This document shows, in pieces, positions 24,753 through 32,744 of a stretch of DNA of 50,878 nt. The position numbers were made by a program, and so were the translations under genes. Position 1 is the stretch's first letter, and each line of letters opens with the position of its first letter. The DNA lies in assembly GCA_017303575.1 (NCBI GenBank), contig JAFLCL010000034.1, positions 1-50,878 on the forward strand, given 5' to 3'. This DNA comes from Deltaproteobacteria bacterium (lineage in GTDB: Bacteria; Myxococcota_A; Polyangia; Polyangiales; Sandaracinaceae). The notes under the pieces are model-generated. The model did not search any database. It was not told the origin of the DNA and worked only from the letters and a program-made list of their open reading frames with translations.

Positions 24753-25286
24753 TCAGGGCATGCCGGGGCAGGCGATCCAGCTCGGATCGATCGCGCCATC
24801 GCTTCGCCGCACGCGCACGCGCAGCTCGTAGTGCCACGGTGACTCGCCGCCCGCGTCGCGGGTGTACGCGCTCACGGTGCAGAGCCAGTACGCGGGGTCG
24901 GGCTCGGGCCACATCGCATCTTCGGTCGGCACGTCACAGCCGCCGGTGCGCTCGTTCACACGGCCCGGCTCGGAGGGATCGGGCGCCGTGTTCTGATCGA
25001 GCATCGCGAGGTATGCGCCGAGGTCCTGATCGGGAGGACAGCCGCGCTCGTCTCGCTCTTCGTTCGTGAACGTGTGCCCGTGCAGAGGCTCGAGCAGCGC
25101 GCGCAGCTGCGCGAGATCCGGAGGCGCGGGCGCGAGCGTCGTCCCCCGGCTCGTCGTGGATTGGTTCGCCTGCGGGCGCGCGTCTGCGCCGCCGCAACCT
25201 GCGTTGCCGAGGAGCCCGAGGCCCACGATCGTGAGGCCGACGAGGGGAAGACCGACGATCACGGCGAGGAGAGGCCGGCTCGACAT
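24753..25286 (-). CDS. Putative lipoprotein
   Basis: A 177-residue protein with a long N-terminal hydrophobic segment (RPLLAVIVGLPLVGLTIVGL) ending in GNAGCGG, a weak lipobox with Cys as the likely lipidated residue. The rest is hydrophilic with a Pro/Thr-rich linker and four further cysteines (GCPPD, GGCDVP, LCTVS, IACPG). No family recognised. The ATG at 25286 (MSSRPLL) is preferred to 25310. It is divergent from the Lgt-family gene with only 47 bases between starts. Confidence 0.65.
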   Translation of the reverse strand: MSSRPLLAVIVGLPLVGLTIVGLGLLGNAGCGGADARPQANQSTTSRGTTLAPAPPDLAQLRALLEPLHGHTFTNEERDERGCPPDQDLGAYLAMLDQNTAPDPSEPGRVNERTGGCDVPTEDAMWPEPDPAYWLCTVSAYTRDAGGESPWHYELRVRVRRSDGAIDPSWIACPGMP

Positions 25287-25333
25287 GCATGCAGCGTACG
25301 TCAGCCGCACCTCGCGTACGATGCGCCCGCGCG

Positions 25334-26098
25334 ATGAACGATCAGCTCGCCGAGCGCCTCGAGAACGGCTTCCACGCGGGCTACGTCGTGCCCGTGCTCG
25401 CCGGTCTCTTGCTCGCGGCGCTCTTCCCTTCGAGCCGCGGGATCGCCGATCCCGTCGAGCGCTCGAAGTACCGGTGGATCCAGGCGCTGACGCTCATCGG
25501 TGCGCTCGTGGGCGCGAAATTCGCCGCGATCGTGGGCGATCTGGGCTGGCCGCTCGAGCCCGTGGGACTCGAGGCGGTGTTCCTCGTGGGCCGCTCGATC
25601 ACGGGCGCGCTGCTCTTCGGCTTCCTCACCGCGGAGCTCCTCAAGATCCCGTTCGACTACCGGACGCCGCCCAACGATCGCTTCGCGATGATCCTGCCGT
25701 TCTCGATCGCGATCGGTCGCGTGGGCTGCATGCTCGTCGGCTGCTGCGGCGGCCGCGAGACCGACTCGCTGCTCGCGCTGCCCGATCACGAAGGCGTGAT
25801 GCGCCACCCGACCGCGCTCTACGATCTGCTCTTCCATCTCGGGCTCGGGATCGCGTTCGTGCTCATGCAGCGACGCAGCGTGATGAAGCATCGCCTCTTC
25901 GCGCTGCACCTCGTGCTCTACGGTCTGTTCCGCTTCGCGATCGAGCCGCTGCGCGACAGCCGCCTCTACGCGGGGCCGCTCTCCGCGTACCAGCTCTTCG
26001 CGATCGCGATGGTGGTGTGCGGGCTCTGGAGCCTGCGTCGGAACACGCCGCGTGAGACGACGATCGCGCCCGAAGGGGCCTTGTCTCGCGCGACGTGA
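25334..26098 (+). CDS. Lgt-family (prolipoprotein diacylglyceryl transferase-like) membrane protein
   Basis: A 254-residue membrane protein with about seven helices. It matches Lgt at GRSITGALLFGFLTAELLK, SIAIGRVGCMLVGCCGG (the Arg and Gly signature region), HPTALYDLLFHL and YGLFRFAIEPLRDS. Lgt adds diacylglycerol to the lipobox Cys of prolipoproteins. The HGG motif of the first periplasmic loop is not seen, and this version is short with the cysteine-bearing GRxGCxxxGCC form common in delta-proteobacterial paralogues, so its activity as the main Lgt is uncertain. The abundant lipoprotein genes in this window fit such a role. It overlaps the next small gene by one base. Confidence 0.8.
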   Translation: MNDQLAERLENGFHAGYVVPVLAGLLLAALFPSSRGIADPVERSKYRWIQALTLIGALVGAKFAAIVGDLGWPLEPVGLEAVFLVGRSITGALLFGFLTAELLKIPFDYRTPPNDRFAMILPFSIAIGRVGCMLVGCCGGRETDSLLALPDHEGVMRHPTALYDLLFHLGLGIAFVLMQRRSVMKHRLFALHLVLYGLFRFAIEPLRDSRLYAGPLSAYQLFAIAMVVCGLWSLRRNTPRETTIAPEGALSRAT

Positions 26099-26313
26099 TG
26101 GTCGATCGTCGGCGCGTCGTGAACGCACCGCAGCACACGCCACCGCAGGATCCGAACGAGCAGCTCGCCAAGGACGTCGCGAAGGCGGGCGCGCTCGGCT
26201 GCCTCGGCGGCGTCGGCGCGTTCGGTGTGTTCGCGCTCGCAGTGCTCGTCGCCCTGGTCCTCCTCGTGCTGCTCGGGTTCGGCCTGCTCTACCTCACCTG
26301 CGGCGGGCACTGA
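26098..26313 (+). CDS. Small single-helix membrane protein
   Basis: A 71-residue protein with a polar N-terminus (VVNAPQHTPPQDPNEQ) and a long hydrophobic, Gly-rich segment covering most of the C-terminal half (FGVFALAVLVALVLLVLLGF). The ATG at 26098 overlaps the last base of the Lgt-like stop codon; a GTG at 26119 is an alternative. Probably translated with the Lgt-like gene. Its TGA is the first element of a conserved hairpin repeat. Confidence 0.6.
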   Translation: MVDRRRVVNAPQHTPPQDPNEQLAKDVAKAGALGCLGGVGAFGVFALAVLVALVLLVLLGFGLLYLTCGGH

Positions 26314-26350
26314 GTTGTCTGGGTCGAGGGACCTCTGGCCCCTCGAGCTC
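26311..26350 (+). terminator. TGA-anchored hairpin repeat, copy A
   Basis: The stop codon begins the motif TGAGTTGTCTGGG, followed by the stem TCGAGGG (26324-26330) with CCCTCGA (26340-26346) around a 9-base loop. Almost the same sequence occurs at 26452-26490 and, inverted, at 37906-37945. Confidence 0.55.
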
Positions 26351-26451
26351 CCCGTCGCTCGCCTCGTCGCTGCGCTCCTCGACTCGACTCCTGCTCCAGG
26401 GGGAGCTGCGCTCCCCCGCCGCAAGGCGCCCCCGAATCTTTCTCGGTCCCC

Positions 26452-26490
26452 TGAGTTGTCTGGGTCGAGGGACCTCCGGCCCCTCGAGCT
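26452..26490 (+). terminator. TGA-anchored hairpin repeat, copy B
   Basis: TGAGTTGTCTGGGTCGAGGG followed by ACCTCCGG and CCCCTCGAGCT. It differs from copy A by one base in the loop. Unlike the other copies, it does not follow a gene's stop codon here. Confidence 0.5.
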
Positions 26491-26547
26491 CCCCCGGGTT
26501 CTCCCGTGCTCGCTCACTTCGTGAGCTGCGCGCGTGTCCGATCGCCG

Positions 26548-26628
26548 GCTCGCCTCGTCGCTGCGCTCCCCGTCGCTCGCCTCGTCGCTGCGCTCCCCGT
26601 CGCTCGCCTCGTCGCTGCGCTCCTCGTC
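26548..26628. repeat. Threefold 27-base tandem repeat
   Basis: Units begin at 26548, 26575 and 26602; each starts GCTCGCCTCGTCGCTGCGCT. The first two are identical and the third differs by one base. A single related unit is at about 26355. The TCGTCGCTGCGCTCC core resembles the 16-base repeat at 35509 read on the other strand. Confidence 0.75.
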
Positions 26629-26640
26629 CCTGAGCGCTGC

Positions 26641-27309
26641 TCAGCGCGCCCAGTCGTAGCTCTCGCGCACGAGGCGTCGGCCGTCGTGCTCGATCACGCG
26701 GCCGTGCGCGAGCGTGACGCGCTCGAAGTCGAACGACGTGATCTCGTCGATCGCGCGCAGCGTGCCCTTCTTGTCGAAGAGCGCGCGCAGCGGGCGCGCG
26801 ACGCCGGGCTTGCCGTAGATGCCCGCGGCCTTGAGGTAGAGGCGCGTCGGAAGGTGCTCCATCGAGGTGTCGAAGTTCTCGGTGAGGTCCGCGCACACGA
26901 GCGTCTTCAGATGCGGGACGTAGAGCACGGTCTCGTCGAGCCGCGAGGGCACGTACACGCCGACCACGCCCTCGGGCAGCGCGCCCTTCTCGTCGAGCGT
27001 CTGTGCGAAGTGCAGATCGGGTCGACGCTTGCGCAGCGCCTTGGCGCCCACGAGCTTCGCCTTCGGATAGGCCGCCGCGAACTGGCCCGCATACACGTGG
27101 TGGTACGCGCTCGGCGCCACGACGAGGGAAACCTCGCCGAGCGCGTCGATCGCAGCGCGCAGCTCGGCCGTGGGCTCGACGGGCGAGTGCACGAGCAGCG
27201 ATCGATCGGGCAGCCGCACCACGGTCATGCGCGTGCCGAGGCGGAGCCCGAGCATCGAGAACTCGGGTTGGTGAAGAACGTGGAGGTCGGGCGTCAGCGC
27301 AGTGAGCAT
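26641..27309 (-). CDS. DUF4336 family protein
   Basis: A 222-residue cytoplasmic protein matching the DUF4336 family, which is related to the metallo-beta-lactamase fold: MTVVRLPDRSLLVHSPV, then VVAPSAYHHVYAGQF, corresponding to the 'N/SxxHH' region, and PHLKTLVCADLTENF near residue 140. The usual HxHxDH zinc motif is reduced to YHH, so hydrolase activity is uncertain. ATG 27309 is chosen because the frame upstream loses similarity. It lies 44 bases downstream of the small third gene of the HepT operon. Confidence 0.8.
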   Translation of the reverse strand: MLTALTPDLHVLHQPEFSMLGLRLGTRMTVVRLPDRSLLVHSPVEPTAELRAAIDALGEVSLVVAPSAYHHVYAGQFAAAYPKAKLVGAKALRKRRPDLHFAQTLDEKGALPEGVVGVYVPSRLDETVLYVPHLKTLVCADLTENFDTSMEHLPTRLYLKAAGIYGKPGVARPLRALFDKKGTLRAIDEITSFDFERVTLAHGRVIEHDGRRLVRESYDWAR

Positions 27310-27353
27310 CGCGGCAAATCCTACGTCGCCGACGACTCCCGCACCGACCTTCG

Positions 27354-27599
27354 TCACACCCGGCGCTGAATCCGGGAAGCGGCGACCTCTACCTCGTGCT
27401 CGCTGCTCCAATCGCGGGCGGCCTCGCGCTCCTCATCGGACCGCCTGCGATCGGACGTCGCGATCACCTCGATCTCGTCGCCGTCCCAGACGACGTGACA
27501 CCCTGACGCCCTCCCATCGCGCACCGGGCTACGTGGGGGCAGAGCGTCGATCCGTCGCGCCGTCGCGAGCGCCGCATCGCGCCCGCGCGTGCCGATCAC
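27354..27599 (-). CDS. Small third gene of the MntA/HepT operon
   Basis: An 81-residue, strongly charged protein. The GTG start at 27599 overlaps the HepT stop codon (GTGA), so it would be translated with the toxin. Notable parts are TRGRDAALATARRIDAL, HVVWDGDEIEVIATSDRR and the acidic tail SSEHEVEVAAS. Third codon positions are about 80 percent G or C, like neighbouring genes, which supports real coding. No known family is recognised. MNT/HepT systems are normally two-gene; this may be a regulator, an accessory protein or a neighbour carried along. It is not seen with an ATG start, so it is easily missed. Confidence 0.55.
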   Translation of the reverse strand: MIGTRGRDAALATARRIDALPPRSPVRDGRASGCHVVWDGDEIEVIATSDRRRSDEEREAARDWSSEHEVEVAASRIQRRV

Positions 27600-27871
27600 G
27601 CCGGCGGAATCGCGAGGAGTAGGTCGAGGATCTCCGCGATGTCTCGGCGATGTCCGACGAGGATCTCGAAGACACGCCGTGGCTCGACGCGGTCGTAGAG
27701 ATGCACGATCCGATTGCGGAAGCCGACGATGGGGCCGACGCGCTTCGCCGTTCCCGACGGCAGCAGCTTCCTCTCCTCGAGCGCCTCGAAGAGCGCGTGG
27801 CTCGTGCGGGGTGTTTGAGCGGCGTGCTCGGCGACTTTGTGTCCCGCGACATCGATCAATGCCGGGTTCAT
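27596..27871 (-). CDS. hepT: HepT-family (DUF86) toxin, short
   Basis: A 91-residue HEPN RNase toxin. The catalytic Rx4H motif is present (Arg52 ... His57 in FRNRIVHLYD), and the Tyr59 two residues later (Rx4HxY) is the site AMPylated by MntA in characterised pairs. Residues 1-45 (ALIDVAGHKVAEH..., LFEALEERKLLPSG) match the middle of HepT, but about 45 N-terminal residues of the usual 130-140 are missing, and no upstream start exists in this frame. The ATG overlaps the MntA stop by four bases (ATGA). It may be a naturally short HepT or a 5'-trimmed one. Confidence 0.8.
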   Translation of the reverse strand: MNPALIDVAGHKVAEHAAQTPRTSHALFEALEERKLLPSGTAKRVGPIVGFRNRIVHLYDRVEPRRVFEILVGHRRDIAEILDLLLAIPPA

Positions 27872-28356
27872 GCGCGCACCACGTGGCCGTCTGGGCGCAG
27901 CGCGGCACGCATCCGCGCCTCACGGTTGCTCATCGCGATCTCGAACGTCGGCTCGAAATCGAGTGCTCGGACCAGCGTCTCTCCGAAGAAGTCCAACCGT
28001 GCGTCGCGATCGCCTTCGAACAGGAGGATCGCTCCGTCGAGCGCTTCGCGCGTGAACAGCGGACCCTGAGCACGCAGATCGACCACGTCGACACGCTCGG
28101 TTCCAGTGAAGGCCGCTACGGCCGCCGCGATACGATCGGCAAGCTTCTCGAAGTGAGCGCGCTCCTCGCTGGAAGCGGCAGACCCAGGTGGGCGTCGGCG
28201 CAGCATGACCACACCGATGTCGACATCGCTGGTGTCGTCGCTCGTGCCGCGAGCGACCGAGCCGAACAAGTAGATCGCGGCGACTCCGTCGGGGCGAGCG
28301 TGGAGCATCGCGCGACGAATCGCGTCGACGTCCAGCCGCTGCGCCGAGCGTTCCAT
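27868..28356 (-). CDS. mntA: MntA-type nucleotidyltransferase antitoxin
   Basis: A 162-residue minimal nucleotidyltransferase that, in type VII toxin-antitoxin systems, transfers AMP to HepT and blocks its RNase activity. The GSx10DxD motif is intact: Gly32-Ser33 and Asp44-x-Asp46 in YLFGSVARGTSDDTSDVDIG. The C-terminal half contains FTREALDGAILLFEGD and ends near the HepT start with an ATGA overlap. The start at 28356 (MERSAQRLDV) is preferred to 28392 because homology begins there. Such pairs occur in genomic islands and with defence genes. Confidence 0.9.
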   Translation of the reverse strand: MERSAQRLDVDAIRRAMLHARPDGVAAIYLFGSVARGTSDDTSDVDIGVVMLRRRPPGSAASSEERAHFEKLADRIAAAVAAFTGTERVDVVDLRAQGPLFTREALDGAILLFEGDRDARLDFFGETLVRALDFEPTFEIAMSNREARMRAALRPDGHVVRA

Positions 28357-28447
28357 CGTCGGAGCATCGCATCCGCCGACGGCTGATGCCATCGGCGCGT
28401 CCCACTGGCGCCGTCACCCGTGTTCGTCGACGTGTGCCGCGCTCGGT

Positions 28448-30367
28448 CTACTCGTCGGCGGTGAGGTACGTGTAGCTGCCGAGGGAGTCTTCGTAGTGCT
28501 TCATCAGGAGCTTCACCTGGTCGAAGGTGATGAGGCCCTGACGACGTGCGCGCTCTGCCTGACGGCGCACGCGCTCGATCATCACGCCGGGCTCGTACTC
28601 CACGTACGACAGCACCTCGCGGATCTCGTCGCCCTTCACGAAGTGACCGAGCTCGTAGCCGCCCTCGGCGTCGAGCCGCACGTGCACGGCGTTCGTGTCG
28701 CCGAAGAGGTTGTGGAGGTCGCCGAGGATCTCCTGGTAGGCGCCGTTCAGGAAGATGCCCATGTAGTAGCGCTGCTCTTCGCGGAACGTGTGGACCGGGA
28801 GCACGTGCTTCACGTCCTCGATGTCGATGAAGCGGTCGACCTTGCCGTCCGAGTCGCACGTGAGATCGGCGAGCGTCGCCTTCACCGTGGGCTCCTCGTC
28901 GAGGCGGTGGATCGGCATGATCGGGAACAGCTGATCGATGGCCCAGCTGTCGGGGATGCTCTGGAAGACCGAGAAGTTGCCGTAGTAGATCGCGGCCATC
29001 ATCTGCTCGAGCTGGATGACCTCGTCGGGCACGCGCTTGAGCTTCTTCGCGGCCTCGAGGATGCGCTCGCAGCACGCCCAGAAGAGCTTCTCCGCCTGTG
29101 CGCGCTCGCGCAGCGTCAGGTAGCCGAACTTGAAGAGCGAGTCGGCCTCTTCCTTGTTCTGCGAGGCATCGTGGAAGGCCTCTTGGAGGTTCTTCGGCTG
29201 GATGCCCTGGTACGTCTCGTAGAGCTGACGAAGGACCTTGTGGGCCTTGGGCCCCGGGTCCTGCGGCGTGCCGAAGCGCACCTCGTTCTTGCCGACGATC
29301 TCGAACACCAGCACCGACTGGTGCGCGGCGATCGCGCGGCCGCTCTCGGTGACGATCGTCGGGTGCGCGATCTCGGCCTTCGTGCAGGCCTCCGCGATCG
29401 CCGCGACGATGTCGTACGCGTACTCCTGGATGTTGTAGTTCTTGGACGCGTGGAAGTCGGACTTCGAGCCGTCGTAGTCGACGGCGAGGCCACCACCGAC
29501 ATCGAGGTACTTCATGTTCGTGCCCATCTTCGCCAGCTCGACGTAGATGTTCGCGGCCTCGCGGATCGCGTTCTTCACGCTGATGATCGAGGAGAGCTGA
29601 CTGCCTGCGTGGTAGTGCAGGAGCTGTAGGCAATCGAGCATCTCGCGCTCGGCGAGCTTGTCGACGACCTCGACGATCTCGCTCGTCGTGAGACCGAACT
29701 TCGCGCGATCACCGACCGAGTCCGCCCAGCGACCGACGCCCTTGGCCCCGAGCTTCGCGCGCACGCCGATGCAGGGCCGGATGCCCGTCTTCTTGAACGC
29801 GCGCAGCGTGAACTCGAGCTCCTCGATGCGCTCGAGGACCACGATGACCGTCTTGTCGAAGCGCTGCGCGAGGAGCGCGGTCTCGATGTACTTCTGGTCC
29901 TTGTAGCCGTTGCAGACGACGAGCCCGCCGGGCTCCTGCTCGGCCGCGAGGGCGATGAGGAGCTCGGGCTTGCTGCCCGCCTCGAGGCCGACACGCCACG
30001 GCGCGCCGAACTCCACGACCTCCTCGATGAAGTGCTTCTGCTGGTTCACCTTCGTCGGGAAGACGCCGCGGTAGACGCCCTTGTAGTCGTACTCGGCGAT
30101 CGCCTTGTTGAAGCACTCGTTGATGCGCTTGATGCGATCCTTGAGCACGTCCGAGAAGCGAAGGAGCAGTGGCAGCTCGAGGCCGCGCGCGTCGAGGTCG
30201 TTCACGAGCTCGAAGAGATCGATGCCGTGCTGCGGACGCTCGGGATCCGGCACCACCTGCACGTGCCCTGCTTCGTTGATCGTGAAGTAGGGGTGGCCCC
30301 AGCCGCGGATCTGGTACTGGTCCGCGCTCTTCTGGATCGTCCATCGCGACTCGTGCTCGTCGTCCAT
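28448..30367 (-). CDS. speA: Biosynthetic arginine decarboxylase
   Basis: A 639-residue PLP enzyme converting arginine to agmatine, the first step of a polyamine route. It is full length for SpeA. Visible signatures include RGWGHPYFTINEAGHVQV at the start, the PLP-lysine region VFPTKVNQQKHFIEEV, HYHAGSQLSSI, the glycine-rich phosphate-binding DVGGGLAVDYDGS and the C-terminal barrel VDRFIDIEDVKHVLPVH. The ATG at 30367 is preceded by a GGAG-type ribosome site; the frame is open further upstream without similarity. No agmatinase or agmatine deiminase gene is adjacent. It diverges from the lipoprotein gene at 30520. Confidence 0.97.
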   Translation of the reverse strand: MDDEHESRWTIQKSADQYQIRGWGHPYFTINEAGHVQVVPDPERPQHGIDLFELVNDLDARGLELPLLLRFSDVLKDRIKRINECFNKAIAEYDYKGVYRGVFPTKVNQQKHFIEEVVEFGAPWRVGLEAGSKPELLIALAAEQEPGGLVVCNGYKDQKYIETALLAQRFDKTVIVVLERIEELEFTLRAFKKTGIRPCIGVRAKLGAKGVGRWADSVGDRAKFGLTTSEIVEVVDKLAEREMLDCLQLLHYHAGSQLSSIISVKNAIREAANIYVELAKMGTNMKYLDVGGGLAVDYDGSKSDFHASKNYNIQEYAYDIVAAIAEACTKAEIAHPTIVTESGRAIAAHQSVLVFEIVGKNEVRFGTPQDPGPKAHKVLRQLYETYQGIQPKNLQEAFHDASQNKEEADSLFKFGYLTLRERAQAEKLFWACCERILEAAKKLKRVPDEVIQLEQMMAAIYYGNFSVFQSIPDSWAIDQLFPIMPIHRLDEEPTVKATLADLTCDSDGKVDRFIDIEDVKHVLPVHTFREEQRYYMGIFLNGAYQEILGDLHNLFGDTNAVHVRLDAEGGYELGHFVKGDEIREVLSYVEYEPGVMIERVRRQAERARRQGLITFDQVKLLMKHYEDSLGSYTYLTADE

Positions 30368-30519
30368 CTCGCTCCGGTGCGCCGCGTCGTGCGCGTTCTC
30401 GCGGCGCGGATGATGAGGGCCAAGGGTGCGCGACGCCACACCGATCCGTGAGAGAGCGCGAGATCGACGCGGTTGGTGACGACATTGCGTCGAGCGCGCG
30501 CGCGCCCGATCCTCTCGCG

Positions 30520-31053
30520 ATGCACGCCAAGCCTCTGCTCCTCGCCGTGTCGATGGCCGTGATCGCGTCTGCCTGTGGCGGCGCCGAGCCCGCGAGCGCT
30601 CCGCCACCCACGACAGCGACGCCACCTGCGACAGCGATCGCGGCCGCGACGTGCATGCCGCCTGGCCTCGAGGCCGCGCACGAGGTCGAGATCGTGCGCC
30701 TGCCCGCGGGCTGCTCGTTCGGCAGCGGCGGCTCGCTCACGGCGCCGACCGTCCTGATCGACGACGCTGCCGTCGCGGCGGCCCTCACCTGCAACGGCCC
30801 CACGACGCCGACGATCCCGCTCGGCGCCGATCAGCTGCACGTCGTCACCTACACGATGTCGCCCGCGTTCGGTGGCATGGCGATCGTCGACGACGGAACG
30901 ACGATCACCTACGTGATGCGCGATCGCCCTCCGTGTCCGGGCGATCCGATGCCGATGCCGATGCCATCCAGTGCGCTCGCGTACCGCGTGCCGCACGGCG
31001 CGACGCGCACCTACCGAGAGCTCGCCTGCACGCTGCCGCGCACCTGCAGCTGA
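30520..31053 (+). CDS. Putative lipoprotein
   Basis: A 177-residue protein with a lipoprotein signal (AKPLLLAVSMAVIASACGG, lipid-attached Cys at about residue 19) followed by a Pro/Thr/Ala-rich linker (APPPTTATPPATA). The domain after that contains five further cysteines and DDGTTITYVMRDR; it resembles no family I know. ATG 30520 is chosen over the 30448 start because the signal peptide begins here. Confidence 0.75.
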   Translation: MHAKPLLLAVSMAVIASACGGAEPASAPPPTTATPPATAIAAATCMPPGLEAAHEVEIVRLPAGCSFGSGGSLTAPTVLIDDAAVAAALTCNGPTTPTIPLGADQLHVVTYTMSPAFGGMAIVDDGTTITYVMRDRPPCPGDPMPMPMPSSALAYRVPHGATRTYRELACTLPRTCS

Positions 31054-31056
31054 GCT

Positions 31057-32736
31057 TCAGGGACGCGTGAGCCGCACGGTGCGGACGAGGATCTGACCGC
31101 CGTCGCCCGCCGCGTTCACGTAGAGGCCTCCGATCGCGAGCGCCGCGACGCCGTCGCTCACGCTCGCCGCCACGTGCGCTTCGCGCAGCGAGAGGTCGTC
31201 GATCTCGAAGCGCTCGGTGATCGCGAGCCTCACGTCTTCGACCACGTGGTGGCCATCGGCGTCGAGGACGACGACACGCGCGCCCTCGGGCTCGAGGAGC
31301 ATGACCACCGAGGCCTCGCCCCAGCCCGCCGTCTCCCAGGCGAGGGCTGCCGGGCTCGCCGTGCCGATCGCCGTGGTCGGCGTGCTGGCGGTGCAGCGCT
31401 CCGTCGGGCAGGAGAGCTCGACGATGGGGAGCTCGAGGCAGTCGTGCGCGCTCGTGATCACGCGGTAGTTGGTCGGGCTCGTGGCGGTCGCGAGCAGCGC
31501 AGGAGCTCCATCCGTGACGAGATCGAGCTCCGCGAGCGAGAGCAGCGGCGCGGGAGGGTCGGCGCCGAGACAACGCGCGAGCGCGGTGCGCGGCGTCGTC
31601 GCGTCGTGGAGCAAGACCGCTTGGCGCGCGGTCGACATCGAGGAGAAGACTCGTGTCCCCCAGCTCGCGGTCACATCACGCACGGCGCGGTTGCCTTCGC
31701 CGAAGGGATCGCCGAGGAGGACGAGCAAGTGCATGCCGTCGACGAGCTCGTCGAGCAGGAGCAGCTCGCGTGCGAACTCGACATCCGGACCTGCAAAGAG
31801 CGCGATCCGACCGGGGAACGTCGAGCGAGTGTTCGCGAGGCCGATCACCTCGGATCGCTCGCCGATCCGCTCGCGCGCGATGTACGCGAACGCCTCGGAC
31901 GTCGTGGCAGGCGCAGGCCGCAGCACGGCGAAGGTCGAGAACGTGGGCCCGCTGTTCACGCTCAGCGCGCTCATCGAGAACGAGGCCTCGAGCGCGCCGT
32001 CGTCGTCGACCGCGATCGGCATCGCGAAGGGCGAGACGCGTCGGATCGCGATCTCGCTCTGCGGCGTCTCGTGCACCCCTTGGTTCAGGACCGCGAGCAC
32101 GCGCGGGGCCTCGGGGCCGCCTGCGCGCACACCGATCGCGAGCTCGCGGTCGGTCGCGAGCGAGAGTGGCTCGCTCGCATTGCCGAGCCACACCTCGGCG
32201 ACCTCGCGCGAGGCCGTCGCGCCCGCGCCGAACACGGCCTCGGCGATCGTGCGTGTCGACCTGGGCGGGTCGGGGAGACAGACCGGATCACCCGCGTCGT
32301 CGGGGGTCCGCGCGGCGTCGTCGGCGAGGCCTGCGTCCTGGCCGCCGGTGGAGACGATCTCGGCGCACACGCCCACGGGCCCGCTCGTGTCACAGGTGCC
32401 GCTCACGCAGTCAGCGCCCGTGGTGCAGCCGGTGACGCACTGGCCCTCGCGGCACTCCGCGAAGACGTTGGGGTTGCACGGATCGGTCGCGCTGCACGTC
32501 TCCTCGACGGGTCGCGAGCACGCGCGCAGGCCGCTCGGCCCCGCGATGCAGCGCTGGCCGCTCGGGCAGTCCTCGGGCCCGTCGCAGTCCTCGCGGCAGA
32601 GCTCACCGACGCAGGTCAGCGCCGTCGCGCACTCTGCGACCTGCGCGCAGCGACCTCCGAGCGACACACGCGACTCGCACGCGAGCGCGAGCACCGACAG
32701 CGTGATCAGAGATCCCAGCGCCAGCGCGTTCCGCAT
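31057..32736 (-). CDS. Large cysteine-rich lipoprotein
   Basis: A 559-residue secreted lipoprotein. The signal peptide (NALALGSLITLSVLALACES) ends with lipobox LALAC. Residues about 25-130 contain repeated Cys-rich stretches (CRE, CSATDPCNP, CREGQCVTGCTTGADCVSG) like EGF/DUF4215-type modules common in myxobacterial lipoproteins. The remaining 400 residues look like a large beta-rich domain, perhaps a propeller, with no recognisable enzyme motif. It follows yajQ by 8 bases on the same strand. ATG 32736 is chosen for the signal peptide. Confidence 0.8.
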   Translation of the reverse strand: MRNALALGSLITLSVLALACESRVSLGGRCAQVAECATALTCVGELCREDCDGPEDCPSGQRCIAGPSGLRACSRPVEETCSATDPCNPNVFAECREGQCVTGCTTGADCVSGTCDTSGPVGVCAEIVSTGGQDAGLADDAARTPDDAGDPVCLPDPPRSTRTIAEAVFGAGATASREVAEVWLGNASEPLSLATDRELAIGVRAGGPEAPRVLAVLNQGVHETPQSEIAIRRVSPFAMPIAVDDDGALEASFSMSALSVNSGPTFSTFAVLRPAPATTSEAFAYIARERIGERSEVIGLANTRSTFPGRIALFAGPDVEFARELLLLDELVDGMHLLVLLGDPFGEGNRAVRDVTASWGTRVFSSMSTARQAVLLHDATTPRTALARCLGADPPAPLLSLAELDLVTDGAPALLATATSPTNYRVITSAHDCLELPIVELSCPTERCTASTPTTAIGTASPAALAWETAGWGEASVVMLLEPEGARVVVLDADGHHVVEDVRLAITERFEIDDLSLREAHVAASVSDGVAALAIGGLYVNAAGDGGQILVRTVRLTRP

Positions 32737-32744
32737 GACGAGCC

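Larger units (their letters stand above)
26314..26640. repeat. Intergenic repeat cluster (no gene)
   Basis: About 330 bases with no convincing gene. It contains hairpin copy A, a nearly identical relative (26392-26432) of the 6758-6798 element, hairpin copy B (26452-26490) and a threefold 27-base tandem repeat (26548-26628). The stretch looks like accumulated intergenic repeats between a plus-strand gene and the end of a minus-strand gene. Confidence 0.7.

Noticed and set aside
26314..26640. Reading frames through the repeat cluster as genes
   Set aside because: They consist of repeated Arg/Ala-rich segments that follow the DNA repeats; no family similarity.
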